Shown here: piece after piece, positions 34,662 through 43,797 of the stretch
Layout of the letters: every line of letters starts with the position of its first letter
Numbering within the stretch: position 1 is the first letter of the stretch
NCBI RefSeq assembly: GCF_013912065.1
Contig: NZ_JACESA010000014.1
Location: forward strand, 31,727-95,726
Origin: Brevundimonas sp.
Lineage (GTDB): Bacteria; Pseudomonadota; Alphaproteobacteria; Caulobacterales; Caulobacteraceae
DNA: 64,000 bases
Direction of reading: 5' to 3'
The notes under the pieces: model-generated
Told to the model about the DNA's origin: nothing
The model's database searches: none
What the model saw: only the letters and a program-made list of their open reading frames with translations
Position numbers and translations under genes: made by a program

Positions 34662-36839
34662 TCAGGAAACGGGGAAGCCCCGCACCTTCAGCAGGGCCGC
34701 CACGTCGGGATCACGGCCGCGGAAGGCGCGATAGGCGTCCGCGCGGTCCGTGGTGTTGCCGGGCGCCAGCATGATGGACCGGAAGCGGCCGGCGATGTCC
34801 GGATTGAAGACGTCGCCCGAGTCCTCGAAATAGGCCCAGGTGTCGGCGTCCATCGTCTCGGACCACAGATAGCTGTAATAGCCGGCCGAATAGGCGTCCG
34901 AGGTGAACAGGTGATTGAACTGCGGCAGGCGGTGCCGCATCACGATCTCTTCGGGCATGCCGATCCGCGCCAGGCTGGCCTTCTCGAATGCGTCGATGTC
35001 GGTCGGGGGCACGGCCTGGGTGTGCAGGTCCATGTCGACGATGGCCGAGGACAGATAGCTGACCGTCGCATAGCCCTGGTTGAAGGTGGACGAGGCCTGG
35101 ATCTTGTCGACCAGGGACTGGGGCATGGCCTCGCCGGTCTGATAGTGTTTCAGATAGCCGTCCAGGATCGGCCGGCTCAGCACCCAATGCTCGTGCACCT
35201 GCGACGGATATTCGACGAAGTCGCGCGGCGTATTGCCGAACGACGGATAGGTCACCACCGACGACAGATAGTGCAGGGCGTGGCCGAACTCGTGGAACAG
35301 GGTCTCGGCGTCGTCCAGCGAGATCAGCACCGGCTCGCCGGGCTCGGGCTTGGTGAAGTTGTTGTTGTTCGAGGCCAGGATCACCTTCGAACCGTCCAGG
35401 GTCGAGAAGGAGCGGTAGGTGGTCATCCAGGCGCCCGAGCGCTTGCCCGGCCGGGCGTAGTCGTCGGTGTAATAGATGCCGATCAGGCGACCGTCCCGGG
35501 TCTTGTCGTAGACCTCATAGACCTCGACGTCCGGCTCGAAGGTCGGAATCGTGCCCTTGGGCAGTTGCTTGAACTGGAACCCGTACAGACGCTCGGCCAT
35601 GGCGAAGGATCCGGCGCGCACCGCGTTCAGTTCGAAGTAGGGCTTCAGCTGGTTCTGATCGAGGTCGTACTTGGCCTTACGGACCTTCTCGGCGAAGTAG
35701 AGGTAATCCCACGGCTCGATGTCGAATCCGGCGATCGCCTTCATGTCAGCGACCTCCTCGGCGACGCGGGCCTTGGCCGGCGCCCAGACGCGATCCATCA
35801 GGGCTTGGGCGTTGGCCGGAGTCTTGGCCATGGTGTCCTGCATCCGCAGTTCGGCATGGTTGCGGTAGCCCAGCAGCTTGGCCCGCTGATCGCGCAGCTT
35901 CACGATCTCGGCGATGGTCGCATTGGTGTCGTTGGCGTCGCCGTTGTCGCCGCGATTGACGAACTTCTTCCAGACCTGCTCGCGCAGGGCGCGATCGTCG
36001 GCGAAGGTCAGGAAGGGGTCCACCGCCGAACGGGTGTTCAGAATGGCCCAGCCCTGCAGATTGCGGCTGCGCGCGGCCGAGGCGGCGGCCGCCTTGTTCG
36101 AGGCGGGCAGGCCCGCGACCCCGGCTTCGTTCGCGATCAGGGTCCAGCTGTTCTCGTCGGCCACCACCTTCTGGCCGAAGCGGGTGAAGGCGTTGGACAG
36201 GGCGGTGTTGATGCGGCCCAGCTCGGCCTTGCCGGCGGCGTCCAGATTGGCGCCCGAACGGACGAAGGCGTCGCGGCGACGTTCGGCCAGACGCTTCTGC
36301 TGGGCGTTCAGGCCCATGGCGTCGGCGTTGTCAGCGACGGTCTTGATGCGCTGGAACAGTTTCTCGTTGAAGGTGATCTCGTCCGAGGCGGCCGACAGCA
36401 GCGGCGACAGTTGGGTGTCGACGGCGTCATAGGCTTCGCCGCCGATGTTGGACGTCATGACGCCGTACAGGTTCGAGGCGCGGTCCAGCGGCTCGCCGGC
36501 CAGTTCCAGCGCCGCCATGGTGTTGGCGAAGGTCGGGGCTTCCGGATTATTGGCGATGGCGGCGATGTCGGCGCGCTGCAGCTCGATGCCTTCCAGCATG
36601 GCTTCGCGCAGCTTGGCCGGGGTCACCTTGTCGAACGGCGGAACGCCGTCATAGGCGCCCGTCCAGGGCTGAAGCAGTTCGGCCTTCGGGCTTGCGGCGG
36701 GCAGGACGGCGCGCGCGACGCGGGCTTCCTCGACCACGTCCATCGGCGCGGCGGCGACCGGTCCGGTCACGCCCGTCGAGGCGCAGGCCGAAAGGGCCAT
36801 CAGGCTGCCGCCCGCGATGAGAAGCTGGCGTCTATGCAT
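34662..36839 (-). CDS. M3 family metallopeptidase (Dcp/oligopeptidase-type), lipoprotein
   Basis: A 725-residue exported peptidase. It has a signal sequence with a lipobox (LMALSACAS near residues 13-21), then the M3 fold with the zinc site HEFGHALHYLSS near residue 508 and the more distal glutamate. Dcp-type enzymes remove C-terminal dipeptides, and OpdA-type enzymes cut short peptides. The lipobox places this copy in the envelope, so it may recycle peptides outside the cytoplasm. The ATG has a GGAG site six bases upstream. It diverges from murI. Confidence 0.9.
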   Translation of the reverse strand: MHRRQLLIAGGSLMALSACASTGVTGPVAAAPMDVVEEARVARAVLPAASPKAELLQPWTGAYDGVPPFDKVTPAKLREAMLEGIELQRADIAAIANNPEAPTFANTMAALELAGEPLDRASNLYGVMTSNIGGEAYDAVDTQLSPLLSAASDEITFNEKLFQRIKTVADNADAMGLNAQQKRLAERRRDAFVRSGANLDAAGKAELGRINTALSNAFTRFGQKVVADENSWTLIANEAGVAGLPASNKAAAASAARSRNLQGWAILNTRSAVDPFLTFADDRALREQVWKKFVNRGDNGDANDTNATIAEIVKLRDQRAKLLGYRNHAELRMQDTMAKTPANAQALMDRVWAPAKARVAEEVADMKAIAGFDIEPWDYLYFAEKVRKAKYDLDQNQLKPYFELNAVRAGSFAMAERLYGFQFKQLPKGTIPTFEPDVEVYEVYDKTRDGRLIGIYYTDDYARPGKRSGAWMTTYRSFSTLDGSKVILASNNNNFTKPEPGEPVLISLDDAETLFHEFGHALHYLSSVVTYPSFGNTPRDFVEYPSQVHEHWVLSRPILDGYLKHYQTGEAMPQSLVDKIQASSTFNQGYATVSYLSSAIVDMDLHTQAVPPTDIDAFEKASLARIGMPEEIVMRHRLPQFNHLFTSDAYSAGYYSYLWSETMDADTWAYFEDSGDVFNPDIAGRFRSIMLAPGNTTDRADAYRAFRGRDPDVAALLKVRGFPVS

Positions 36840-36956
36840 GGAATGCTCCGTGGGAAAATCATGTCGACCCCACACTTAGGCGCACCGGGCGGGATCGTCA
36901 CCTGACGGAGCTGTAATCTTGTTGGATGCGTCGTCGCACTGTTCTAAAGCGCGGTC

Positions 36957-37814
36957 ATGGCTATTGGCGTTTTCGACTCCGGCGTGGGCGGCCTGACCGT
37001 CCATCGCGAACTGACCCGGCGCTTTCCGCAGCGCGACTTCGTCTATCTGGCCGACCAGGCCCACGCCCCCTATGGCGGGCGCGGCGGCGAGGAGATCGTC
37101 GAACTGACCAAGGCGGGCTGCGAGAGGCTGTTCGAGGCGGGCGCCTCCGTCGTCGTCCTGGCCTGCAACACCGCCAGCGCCATCGCCCTGCGCCGGCTGC
37201 AGCAGACCTGGATCCCCGGTCTGCGCGAGCGGCTGGGACGCCCTGTCAATGTGCTGGGCATCATCGTCCCGACGATCGAGGCCGCCACCGGCCTGCCCTG
37301 GAGCTTCGAGGCGGATCGCGCCGCAGAAGGGGATAAAGTCGAGGCGATCGCTGTCACCGGCGTCTTCTGCACCGCCGCCACCGCTATCAGCCGCGTGTTC
37401 GAGATCGAGATCGACAAGCGCCGCGAGGACATCGCCGTCTTCTCCGAGCCCTGCCCCGGTCTGGCGGGTCTGATCGAGCTGGGCGCCCCGGCCGAAGAGC
37501 TGAAGGTGGTGGTGGACGACCACGTCGACGCCCTGCGTCGCCGCATCGGCCGTCATCCGGACAAGGCCATACTGGGCTGCACCCATTATGAGATCATCGC
37601 CGAACTGTTCGCCTCGGCCCTGCCGGCGGGCACCGTGCTGATCGAACAGCCGACAGCCGTGGCTGACGCCCTGGACCGGTATTTCGCCCGCCATCCCGAA
37701 TATGCGCTGGGCGACAGCGGCCGTCGCGACTTCCTGACCACGGGTCAGGCCGGGCCCCAGTCGGAGCTTGTGGCCCGCTTCTGGGGCGCGCCGCTGACGT
37801 TCGACAGGGCGTGA
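36957..37814 (+). CDS. murI: Glutamate racemase
   Basis: A 285-residue racemase with both catalytic cysteine motifs: VVVLACNTASAIALRR near residue 70 and ILGCTHYEII near residue 209. The N-terminal DSGVGGLTV is also typical. MurI makes D-glutamate for peptidoglycan. It diverges from the M3 peptidase gene with a gap of about 120 bases and is followed by a long inverted repeat that probably stops transcription from both sides. The sequence is otherwise ordinary. Confidence 0.96.
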   Translation: MAIGVFDSGVGGLTVHRELTRRFPQRDFVYLADQAHAPYGGRGGEEIVELTKAGCERLFEAGASVVVLACNTASAIALRRLQQTWIPGLRERLGRPVNVLGIIVPTIEAATGLPWSFEADRAAEGDKVEAIAVTGVFCTAATAISRVFEIEIDKRREDIAVFSEPCPGLAGLIELGAPAEELKVVVDDHVDALRRRIGRHPDKAILGCTHYEIIAELFASALPAGTVLIEQPTAVADALDRYFARHPEYALGDSGRRDFLTTGQAGPQSELVARFWGAPLTFDRA

Positions 37815-37823
37815 CCTGATGAC

Positions 37824-37933
37824 CCGTCACCCTCGGGCTTGACCCGAGGGCCGGACCTTCCGCCCCTCCGCCTCGACTTCAGACGCACCGCCCGATCCGC
37901 ATCTGGCCCTCGGGTCAAGCCCGAGGGTGACGG
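37824..37933. repeat. Perfect 29-base inverted-repeat element between murI and the CDF exporter
   Basis: Two identical, inverted arms of 29 bases flank a 52-base non-coding centre. Each arm is itself palindromic (CCCTCGGG-CTTGA-CCCGAGGG), so the element can fold in several ways. It lies between convergent genes. Confidence 0.88.
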
Positions 37934-37944
37934 AGATCAGAAGC

Positions 37945-38949
37945 TCAACACCCCGGACAATCCGGCAGGGGCTCGCTTTCCAGCTGAACCGTCGTGTGGC
38001 TGATCGCATGGCGTTTCGCCACGGCCTGGGCTTCCATCAACAGGGCGTCCCCGTCCGACCGGTCGTGCACCAGATGGACGGTCAGGGCTGTCTCGGTCGT
38101 GGACAGGCCCCAGACGTGCAGGTCATGGACGGCGCGCACGCCCGGCAGGCTGGTCAGCGCCGCCTCCAGTCCCGCCATGTCCACGCCGCCCGGAGCCCCG
38201 TCCATCGCCAGATGAACCGAGTCCTTCAGCAGGCCCCAGGTGGACCACAGGATCACGACGACGATGACCAGGCTGACGATCGGGTCGATCAGGGACCAGC
38301 CGGTCAGCATGATCAAGCCTCCCGCCGCCACCACCCCCAGCGACACGCCCGCGTCGGCCATCATGTGAAGATAGGCGCCGCGCGCATTCAGATCGTGCTG
38401 GGACTTCATGAACAGCATGGCCGTGCCCAGATTTATGACGAAGCCGATGGCCGCCACTGTCATGATCACGCCCGACCCGACCGGCGCCGGCTCGGCGAAA
38501 CGGCGCACGGCCTCGAAGGCGATGGCGCCGCAAGCGAAGATCAGCAGCAGGGCGTTGCCCAGAGCCGCCAACACCGTCGCCTTGCCGAAGCCGTAGGTGC
38601 GCCGGCCGGCCGCCGCCGCGCCATGACCGCCCCGCCGCGCCAGCCAGGCGGCGCCGCCCGCCATGGCCAGGCCCAGGACATCCGAAAGATTGTGCCCGGC
38701 GTCGGCCATAAGGGCGGTGGAATCTGCGATCAGACCGGCGCCGAACTCGCAGGCGACGAAGGCCAGATTGACCACCAGACCGACGGCGTACCGCCAGTCG
38801 CCGGTATCCACCGGTCCATGGGAATGACCGTGCCCGGGGTGATGACCGCCGTGCCCGCGACCGTGCCCGTGACCATGCCCATGATGGCCGTGGTTATGAT
38901 CATGCGGATGATCATGGTCGGCGTGGTCATGTCCGTGCGAATGGCTCAT
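37945..38949 (-). CDS. CDF-family zinc exporter with a His-rich N-terminus (ZitB-like)
   Basis: A 334-residue cation diffusion facilitator with six transmembrane helices. The site residues are visible in helix 2 (LMADAGHNLSD) and helix 5 (HMMADAGVS, the H-x3-D pair), and a C-terminal cytoplasmic domain follows (LTSLPGVRAVHDLHVWGL). The first about 46 residues hold about 20 histidines alternating with Gly and Asp, an unusually strong metal-binding lead. CDF proteins use the proton gradient to expel Zn(II), Cd(II) or Co(II). The upstream inverted repeat and Zur-like site suggest zinc regulation. An ATG 18 bases earlier is an alternative start. Confidence 0.92.
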   Translation of the reverse strand: MSHSHGHDHADHDHPHDHNHGHHGHGHGHGRGHGGHHPGHGHSHGPVDTGDWRYAVGLVVNLAFVACEFGAGLIADSTALMADAGHNLSDVLGLAMAGGAAWLARRGGHGAAAAGRRTYGFGKATVLAALGNALLLIFACGAIAFEAVRRFAEPAPVGSGVIMTVAAIGFVINLGTAMLFMKSQHDLNARGAYLHMMADAGVSLGVVAAGGLIMLTGWSLIDPIVSLVIVVVILWSTWGLLKDSVHLAMDGAPGGVDMAGLEAALTSLPGVRAVHDLHVWGLSTTETALTVHLVHDRSDGDALLMEAQAVAKRHAISHTTVQLESEPLPDCPGC

Positions 38950-38988
38950 GCTTCGCCTATACGCCATTTCCGCCCAAGGCCAAGCCGC

Positions 38989-39019
38989 TACATGATAACG
39001 CGTTGAATGTTATCATGTA
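38989..39019. promoter_or_regulatory. Everted Zur-like inverted repeat before the CDF gene
   Basis: Eleven-base perfect arms, TACATGATAAC and GTTATCATGTA, flank nine bases, 40 bases before the CDF start. Each arm contains the GTTAT half of a Zur box in everted order, so Zur or another metal regulator may bind. The exact protein is not proven. Confidence 0.55.
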
Positions 39020-39027
39020 ATATCCAG

Positions 39028-39684
39028 TCAGTGCGGATGCAGGGCGACTAACAGCCCCAGGGCGATCAGGGCCGCGCCCAGCACCGCCCCCTCGTACCGC
39101 GCCCAGCGTTCCAGCCGCAGGATCGAGGCGCCCGCACTGGCCAGGGCCGTGAAGACCGCCATCCCGGCGATGGTGCCGACCGCGAAGACCAGGGTCAGCA
39201 GGGCCAGGGCCAATAAACCCTCCGACGCCGAGGACAGATAGATGGGCAGCAGCACCTCGCCCGGCGACACCGCCATCATGGCCACCAGACCCAGGAAAGC
39301 GGCCTTGTCGGACACAGCTGGTTCGGTAGCGTCCATGACGGGGCCGCCAGCGGTCGCCGGTCGTCTCAGCATGGCGCGAGCCAGATAGAAGGCGCCGAAC
39401 AGGAAAAGAAGCACCGCCGCCAGATGGGGCAGCAAACCGTCAATCCACCGGTCCAGCGCCAGACCCGCCGCGACGATCAGCCCGCCGACCACCGCCGTAG
39501 AGGCGATATGGGCCAGGCCCGCCGTCGTCACCGCCAGCAGAACGCGCGACGCCCGCCAGCCTTGCGCCCGCCCAACCAGGGTGAAGGGCAGCCAGTGGGT
39601 CGGCAGGGCCGCGTGCAGAAAGGCGGCGACGAAGCCGCCCCCCAGCAGGGGCAACAGCACGGACGGTTCGGACACGGGCGACAT
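39028..39684 (-). CDS. UreH/TauE-like membrane protein with metal-type His-Pro motif
   Basis: A 218-residue protein with about six hydrophobic helices. Near the start lies FLHAALPTHWLPF and further on MMAVSPGEVLLPIYL, which resemble the HALGPDH and SPCE-like elements of the UreH/nickel-cobalt transporter-like superfamily. Such histidines often line metal paths. A near-perfect Zur box lies 17 bases upstream of the start, and the CDF zinc exporter gene follows on the same strand, so a zinc role is plausible. The family is recognised only loosely and the transport direction is unknown. Confidence 0.68.
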   Translation of the reverse strand: MSPVSEPSVLLPLLGGGFVAAFLHAALPTHWLPFTLVGRAQGWRASRVLLAVTTAGLAHIASTAVVGGLIVAAGLALDRWIDGLLPHLAAVLLFLFGAFYLARAMLRRPATAGGPVMDATEPAVSDKAAFLGLVAMMAVSPGEVLLPIYLSSASEGLLALALLTLVFAVGTIAGMAVFTALASAGASILRLERWARYEGAVLGAALIALGLLVALHPH

Positions 39685-39700
39685 GGGCGGCCCTATAGCC

Positions 39701-39715
39701 TGTTACTTTATAACG
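39701..39715 (-). promoter_or_regulatory. Zur-like operator before the UreH-like gene
   Basis: TGTTACTTTATAACG contains GTTAC-N3-ATAAC, which has one mismatch to the perfect GTTAT-N3-ATAAC core found upstream of the TonB receptor. It lies 17 bases before the UreH-like start. Confidence 0.65.
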
Positions 39716-39733
39716 GTCGAGAGAAATTCGCCG

Positions 39734-41008
39734 TCACAGCCAGTCGGCGAAGGGTTCGCGGTCCAGCATTTCCTCATAGGTGGGACGGGGCCGGATGACG
39801 GCCCACTCATCGCCATCGACCAGAACCTCGGGGACCAGGGGGCGGCTGTTGTATTCACTGGCCATGACCGCTCCATAGGCGCCGGCGCCGGTCAGGACGA
39901 CCAGATCCTCGGCCTCCAGCGGCGGCAAGCCGCGGTCCCTGGCGAAGGTGTCGCCGGTCTCGCAGACCGGCCCGACCACATCATAGGGCAGGGCCGCCCC
40001 GACGCGCGGATTGACCGGCTGGATGTCATGGAAGGCGTCGTACAGCGCCGGCCGCATCAGGTCGTTCATCGCTGCGTCCAGCACCAGGAACCGGCGTCCG
40101 TCCGACCGTTCGTTGACCTGGATCACCTGACTGAGCAGCACCCCGGCGTTGGCCGCCAGCAGCCGCCCCGGCTCGAACGCCGCCTCGACCTCAAGCCCGG
40201 CCAGGACCCGCGCGGCCATGGCCACATAGTCGGCCGGCGACGGCGGTTCGACCCCGCCCGAATAGGGCACGCCCAGGCCGCCGCCCAGATCCAGCCGCGT
40301 CACAGCGTGGCCCTGGCTTCTCAGGTCGCGCGTCATCTGGGCCAGCACCTCGAAGGCGGCTTCCAGCGGCGCCAGGTCGGTGATTTGGCTGCCGATATGG
40401 CAGGCCAGGCCTACGGGTGTCGCATGGGGCGAGGCCGAGGCGCGGGCATACAGTTCCATCGCCTCCTCGACCGGAACGCCGAACTTGTCGCCCTTTCCGC
40501 CAGTGGTGATCTTGGCGTGACCGCCGGCGCCGATATTGGGATTGACGCGCACGGCCACGGCGGGCGCGGCGTTCATCAGGGCCGCGACCGCCGTCAGACG
40601 GTCCAGTTCGGCGCCGGATTCGATATTGATCTGGCGCACGCCGACGCTGACGGCGAAGGCCATCTCCACATCGGTCTTGCCGACGCCCGAAAAGATGATC
40701 CGGTCGGCCGGGATCCCCGCCGCCAGGGCGCGGCGGATCTCGCCTTCGGATACGGTGTCGGCGCCCGAACCCAGTTTGGCCAGGGTCGCCAGCACCGACA
40801 GATTGGAGTTGGCCTTGACTGCGAAGGCGATCAGGGCCTCGCCCAGGGCGTCGCGATGCGCGTCGGCGGCGGCGCGCAACAGGCCGTAGTGCCGCTTCAG
40901 CGTCGCGGTGGAATAGACATAGACGGGCGTACCCACCTCGTCGGCGATGATTTCCAGCGGCACGCCCTCGGCATGGAGAGCCCCGCCCTTCAGGTCGAAA
41001 TGATGCAA
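39734..41008 (-). CDS. lysA: Diaminopimelate decarboxylase
   Basis: A 424-residue PLP enzyme of fold type III. The cofactor lysine lies in LIAFAVKANSNLSVL near residue 62, with GGGLGVPYSGG and the FEPGRLLAANAG block downstream. LysA makes lysine from meso-diaminopimelate in the cytoplasm. It follows the small LptM-like lipoprotein gene and argH on the same strand, in the order argH-lipoprotein-lysA common in proteobacteria. Length and motifs are normal. Confidence 0.96.
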   Translation of the reverse strand: MHHFDLKGGALHAEGVPLEIIADEVGTPVYVYSTATLKRHYGLLRAAADAHRDALGEALIAFAVKANSNLSVLATLAKLGSGADTVSEGEIRRALAAGIPADRIIFSGVGKTDVEMAFAVSVGVRQINIESGAELDRLTAVAALMNAAPAVAVRVNPNIGAGGHAKITTGGKGDKFGVPVEEAMELYARASASPHATPVGLACHIGSQITDLAPLEAAFEVLAQMTRDLRSQGHAVTRLDLGGGLGVPYSGGVEPPSPADYVAMAARVLAGLEVEAAFEPGRLLAANAGVLLSQVIQVNERSDGRRFLVLDAAMNDLMRPALYDAFHDIQPVNPRVGAALPYDVVGPVCETGDTFARDRGLPPLEAEDLVVLTGAGAYGAVMASEYNSRPLVPEVLVDGDEWAVIRPRPTYEEMLDREPFADWL

Positions 41009-41014
41009 GACAGC

Positions 41015-41245
41015 CTAACGCGGATCGTTCTGGGCGGCGCCGGCGCCGATGGGATTGGACGGCCCGCCGTCGATCGGCACGCTGCTGGACGGGCGGTTGA
41101 TGGTCGCCGGCTCGGGCAGGCCGGGGGCGCGGCTGCCGCGCGGCGCGCGCTCGGTCTCGCGCACCGGCGATTCCAGATCGGCCATGCGGCCGCAGCCCGC
41201 TGTCAGAAGGGCGAGGACGCCCGCGACGATCAGGGTCTTGTTCAC
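41015..41245 (-). CDS. LptM-like small lipoprotein between argH and lysA
   Basis: A 76-residue lipoprotein precursor with a GTG start, a hydrophobic stretch and the lipobox LLTAGCGR near residues 14-20. The mature part is short and Pro/Ser-rich. Its position between argH and lysA matches the place of the LptM (YifL)-type lipoproteins, which assist maturation of the LPS translocon LptD. The first mature residues differ from the classical CGxxGPL motif, so the assignment is mainly positional. Its start overlaps the argH stop as GTGA. Confidence 0.72.
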   Translation of the reverse strand: MNKTLIVAGVLALLTAGCGRMADLESPVRETERAPRGSRAPGLPEPATINRPSSSVPIDGGPSNPIGAGAAQNDPR

Positions 41246-42642
41246 AGGCGGGTTCTCCAGTCGGCGATACGCGCACGGACCTGTTCCGGCGCGGTTCCGC
41301 CAAAGCTTTGACGGCTTCGGCACGAAGCCTCGGCGGTCAGCACCTTGTAAACCGCTTCCGTGATCCCCGGCTCGAGTTTCTGCATTTCTTCCAAAGGCAG
41401 TTGCGACAGGTCCACGCCTATCGCCTCGGCCCGTTTCACCGCCGCGCCCGTCACGTGGTGCGCCTTGCGGAAGGGCAGGTTCAGTTCGCGCACCAGCCAG
41501 TCGGCCAGGTCGGTCGCGGTCGAGAAGCCGGCCCCCGCCGCCGCCGCCATCCGTTCGGTATTGGGCCGCAGGGCCGAAACCATGGCGGTCATGGCGACCA
41601 GGGCCAGGTCCAGGGCGTCGAAGGCCTCGAACACCGGCGGCTTGTCCTCCTGCATGTCCTTGGAATAGGCCAGCGGCAGGCCCTTCATCACGGTCGACAG
41701 GGCGACCAGCGAGCCCAGGATCCGACCTGTCTTGGCCCGCACCAGTTCCGCGGCGTCGGGATTGCGCTTCTGCGGCATGATCGACGAGCCGGTCGTCAGA
41801 TCGTCGGGCAGGGTCGCGAAGCCGAACATCGGCGTCATCCATACCACGATCTCCTCGGCCAGACGCGACAGGTGACCCGCCGTGATCGAGGCGGCCGCCA
41901 GGCTCTCCAAGGCGAAATCGCGGTCCGAAACGGCGTCCAGAGAATTGGCCATCGGCCGGTCGAAACCCAGTTCCGCCGCCGTCATGTGGCGGTCGATCGG
42001 GAAGGGCGAACCGGCCAAGGCCGCGGCGCCCAACGGGCTTTCGTTCATCCGTGTCCGCGCGTCGGCGAACCGGCCGGCGTCGCGGCCGAACATCTCGACA
42101 TAGGCCATCAGATGGTGGCCCAGGGTCACCGGCTGGGCGGTCTGCAGATGGGTGAAGCCGGGCATCAGGTCATCGGCATGCTGTTCGGCCCGGTCCAGCA
42201 GGGCGGCTTGCAGCGCCTTTAGCTGATGGATGCTGCGGTCGGTGGCGGCGCGGACCCACAGGCGAAAATCGACGGCCACCTGGTCATTGCGGCTGCGCGC
42301 CGTATGCAGCCGGCCCGACGGTTCGCCGATCAGTTCCGACAGCCGGGCCTCCACATTCATGTGGATGTCCTCAAATTGGTCGCGGAACGGGAAGGTCCCG
42401 CCGACGATCTCGGCCTCGATGGCGTCCAGCCCGCCCAGAATGGCCTCGGCGTCGGCCTGTTCGATGATCCCTTGCCTGGCCAGCATGCGGCAATGGGCGC
42501 GCGAACCGGCCAGATCATGCCGCCAAAGACGCTGGTCCACGCCGATGGAGACATTGATCGCCTGCATGATTTCGGCGGGCCGCGACGAAAAGCGACCGCC
42601 CCACATGTCTTGACCTGCGGGCGTGGTCGGGGCCTTAGACAT
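41242..42642 (-). CDS. argH: Argininosuccinate lyase
   Basis: A 466-residue enzyme of the fumarase/ASL superfamily with the signature [15 protein letters not shown] near residue 280 and the [10 protein letters not shown] start. ArgH splits argininosuccinate to arginine and fumarate. I chose the ATG of MSKAPTT. An ATG at 42678 would add 12 residues but would overlap the start codon of the divergent tlpA gene in a CATGA sequence. The lipoprotein and lysA follow, so the three genes probably form one operon. Confidence 0.93.
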   Translation of the reverse strand: MSKAPTTPAGQDMWGGRFSSRPAEIMQAINVSIGVDQRLWRHDLAGSRAHCRMLARQGIIEQADAEAILGGLDAIEAEIVGGTFPFRDQFEDIHMNVEARLSELIGEPSGRLHTARSRNDQVAVDFRLWVRAATDRSIHQLKALQAALLDRAEQHADDLMPGFTHLQTAQPVTLGHHLMAYVEMFGRDAGRFADARTRMNESPLGAAALAGSPFPIDRHMTAAELGFDRPMANSLDAVSDRDFALESLAAASITAGHLSRLAEEIVVWMTPMFGFATLPDDLTTGSSIMPQKRNPDAAELVRAKTGRILGSLVALSTVMKGLPLAYSKDMQEDKPPVFEAFDALDLALVAMTAMVSALRPNTERMAAAAGAGFSTATDLADWLVRELNLPFRKAHHVTGAAVKRAEAIGVDLSQLPLEEMQKLEPGITEAVYKVLTAEASCRSRQSFGGTAPEQVRARIADWRTRL

Positions 42643-42676
42643 ATTGGCTTCGGCGGTTGGGGAGGCGGCGTCTGTC

Positions 42677-43342
42677 ATGAGTGGCTCGAGAAAGGCGATC
42701 TGGGCGGTCGTCGGCGCGCTCGTGCTGATCAGCACCCTGGCGGGCGCCGGCGGCCTGGCGATGTCGCTATACGCCAATCATGCCCGTGAGACGCAAGCCC
42801 CGAAGACGACGGCGGCCGAAAGCGACCTGGCGCGCTTCGCCGTCGGACCTCTGGCCTCGCTGGAGACCCCGACCGAGCTGAAGACCGCGCCGGAATACAT
42901 GTTCCGCGACCGTAACGGCACGGCGGTGCGGTTCTCGACCTTCGAGGGCAAGGTGGTCGTGGTCAATCTGTGGGCCATGTGGTGCGCGCCCTGCCGCACC
43001 GAAATGCCGACCCTGGCCAAGCTGGCCCGGTCCTATCAGCGGAACGAGGATCTGATCGTCCTGCCGATCAATGTCGACGCCTCGGCCGACGCCCTGGCCG
43101 ACGCCAAGAGCTTCATCGACGTGCACGAACCCCTGCCGCTGTACAGCGACATCAAGTTCCAGCTGCCGTTCGAGTTTCCTGGCAAGGGCAAGATGCCCCA
43201 GACCATATTCCTGGATCGCGAGGGCCGGATCCGCGCCACCTTCTCGGGCGAAGCGGACTGGGACAGCCCGCAGGCCCACGCCCTGATCGACGCCCTGCTG
43301 GCCGAAGGCGCGCCGGCGCCGGGGACGGCGCCAGCCGCCTGA
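42677..43342 (+). CDS. tlpA: TlpA-type thiol:disulfide reductase
   Basis: A 221-residue protein with an N-terminal signal anchor (about residues 9-30) and a thioredoxin fold holding the active site [13 protein letters not shown] near residue 100. TlpA proteins are periplasm-facing, membrane-bound reductants, used for example in cytochrome oxidase assembly. The divergent argH gene leaves at most 34 bases between the start codons, so the promoters must overlap coding sequence. The sequence has no unusual feature beyond this spacing. Confidence 0.92.
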   Translation: MSGSRKAIWAVVGALVLISTLAGAGGLAMSLYANHARETQAPKTTAAESDLARFAVGPLASLETPTELKTAPEYMFRDRNGTAVRFSTFEGKVVVVNLWAMWCAPCRTEMPTLAKLARSYQRNEDLIVLPINVDASADALADAKSFIDVHEPLPLYSDIKFQLPFEFPGKGKMPQTIFLDREGRIRATFSGEADWDSPQAHALIDALLAEGAPAPGTAPAA

Positions 43343-43351
43343 GCCCCGGGA

Positions 43352-43663
43352 TCAGTGGTCGGACGGCACCCGCTCCCCCGTCGCCGGATCGATGGCGCCG
43401 GGCTTGCCCTTGGCAGCCGCTTCAGCCTGATTTTCCTCAAGCTCGTCGGCGACATTGCCTGCGCCGGTCTCAATCGCCTGGGCCGCCTTCATGGCCCCGG
43501 ACTCGATAACTTCGCCGGCCTGGGCGGCCGCGTCGGCGGTGTTGTCGGCGGCGGCCTCGGCATGGGCTTCGGTGTTTTCCTGCTCGGCCTCGGTGCAGGC
43601 GGCGGCGCCTAGGGACAAAACGGCAGCGGCGGTGGCCAGCAGGGTCTTGGTGCGGACGGTCAT
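43352..43663 (-). CDS. Small lipoprotein of unknown function
   Basis: A 103-residue precursor with a signal sequence and the lipobox LSLGAAACTE near residues 17-25. The mature part is rich in Ala, Glu, Asp and Asn and probably helical, ending in a short Pro-Asp segment. I do not recognise a family. It converges with tlpA at 9 bases. The charge and composition suggest an envelope lipoprotein, perhaps a periplasmic spacer. I looked for an EcfG promoter and saw none. Confidence 0.75.
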   Translation of the reverse strand: MTVRTKTLLATAAAVLSLGAAACTEAEQENTEAHAEAAADNTADAAAQAGEVIESGAMKAAQAIETGAGNVADELEENQAEAAAKGKPGAIDPATGERVPSDH

Positions 43664-43797
43664 AAATTCTCTCCGGTCAAGGTTTGCAATCTCGACAGGA
43701 AACGCAGCACGAAAGGGGCAGGTTGCAACGGGCGGAACCACAAGCGGAACCATAATCTTAAGCGCGCAGTTCATGCAGACTTGGAGGAGGACGACCA

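Noticed and set aside
43721-43775. EcfG promoter from two GGAAC copies before the coiled-coil membrane protein
   Set aside because: Neither copy has CGTT at 16 or 17 bases.
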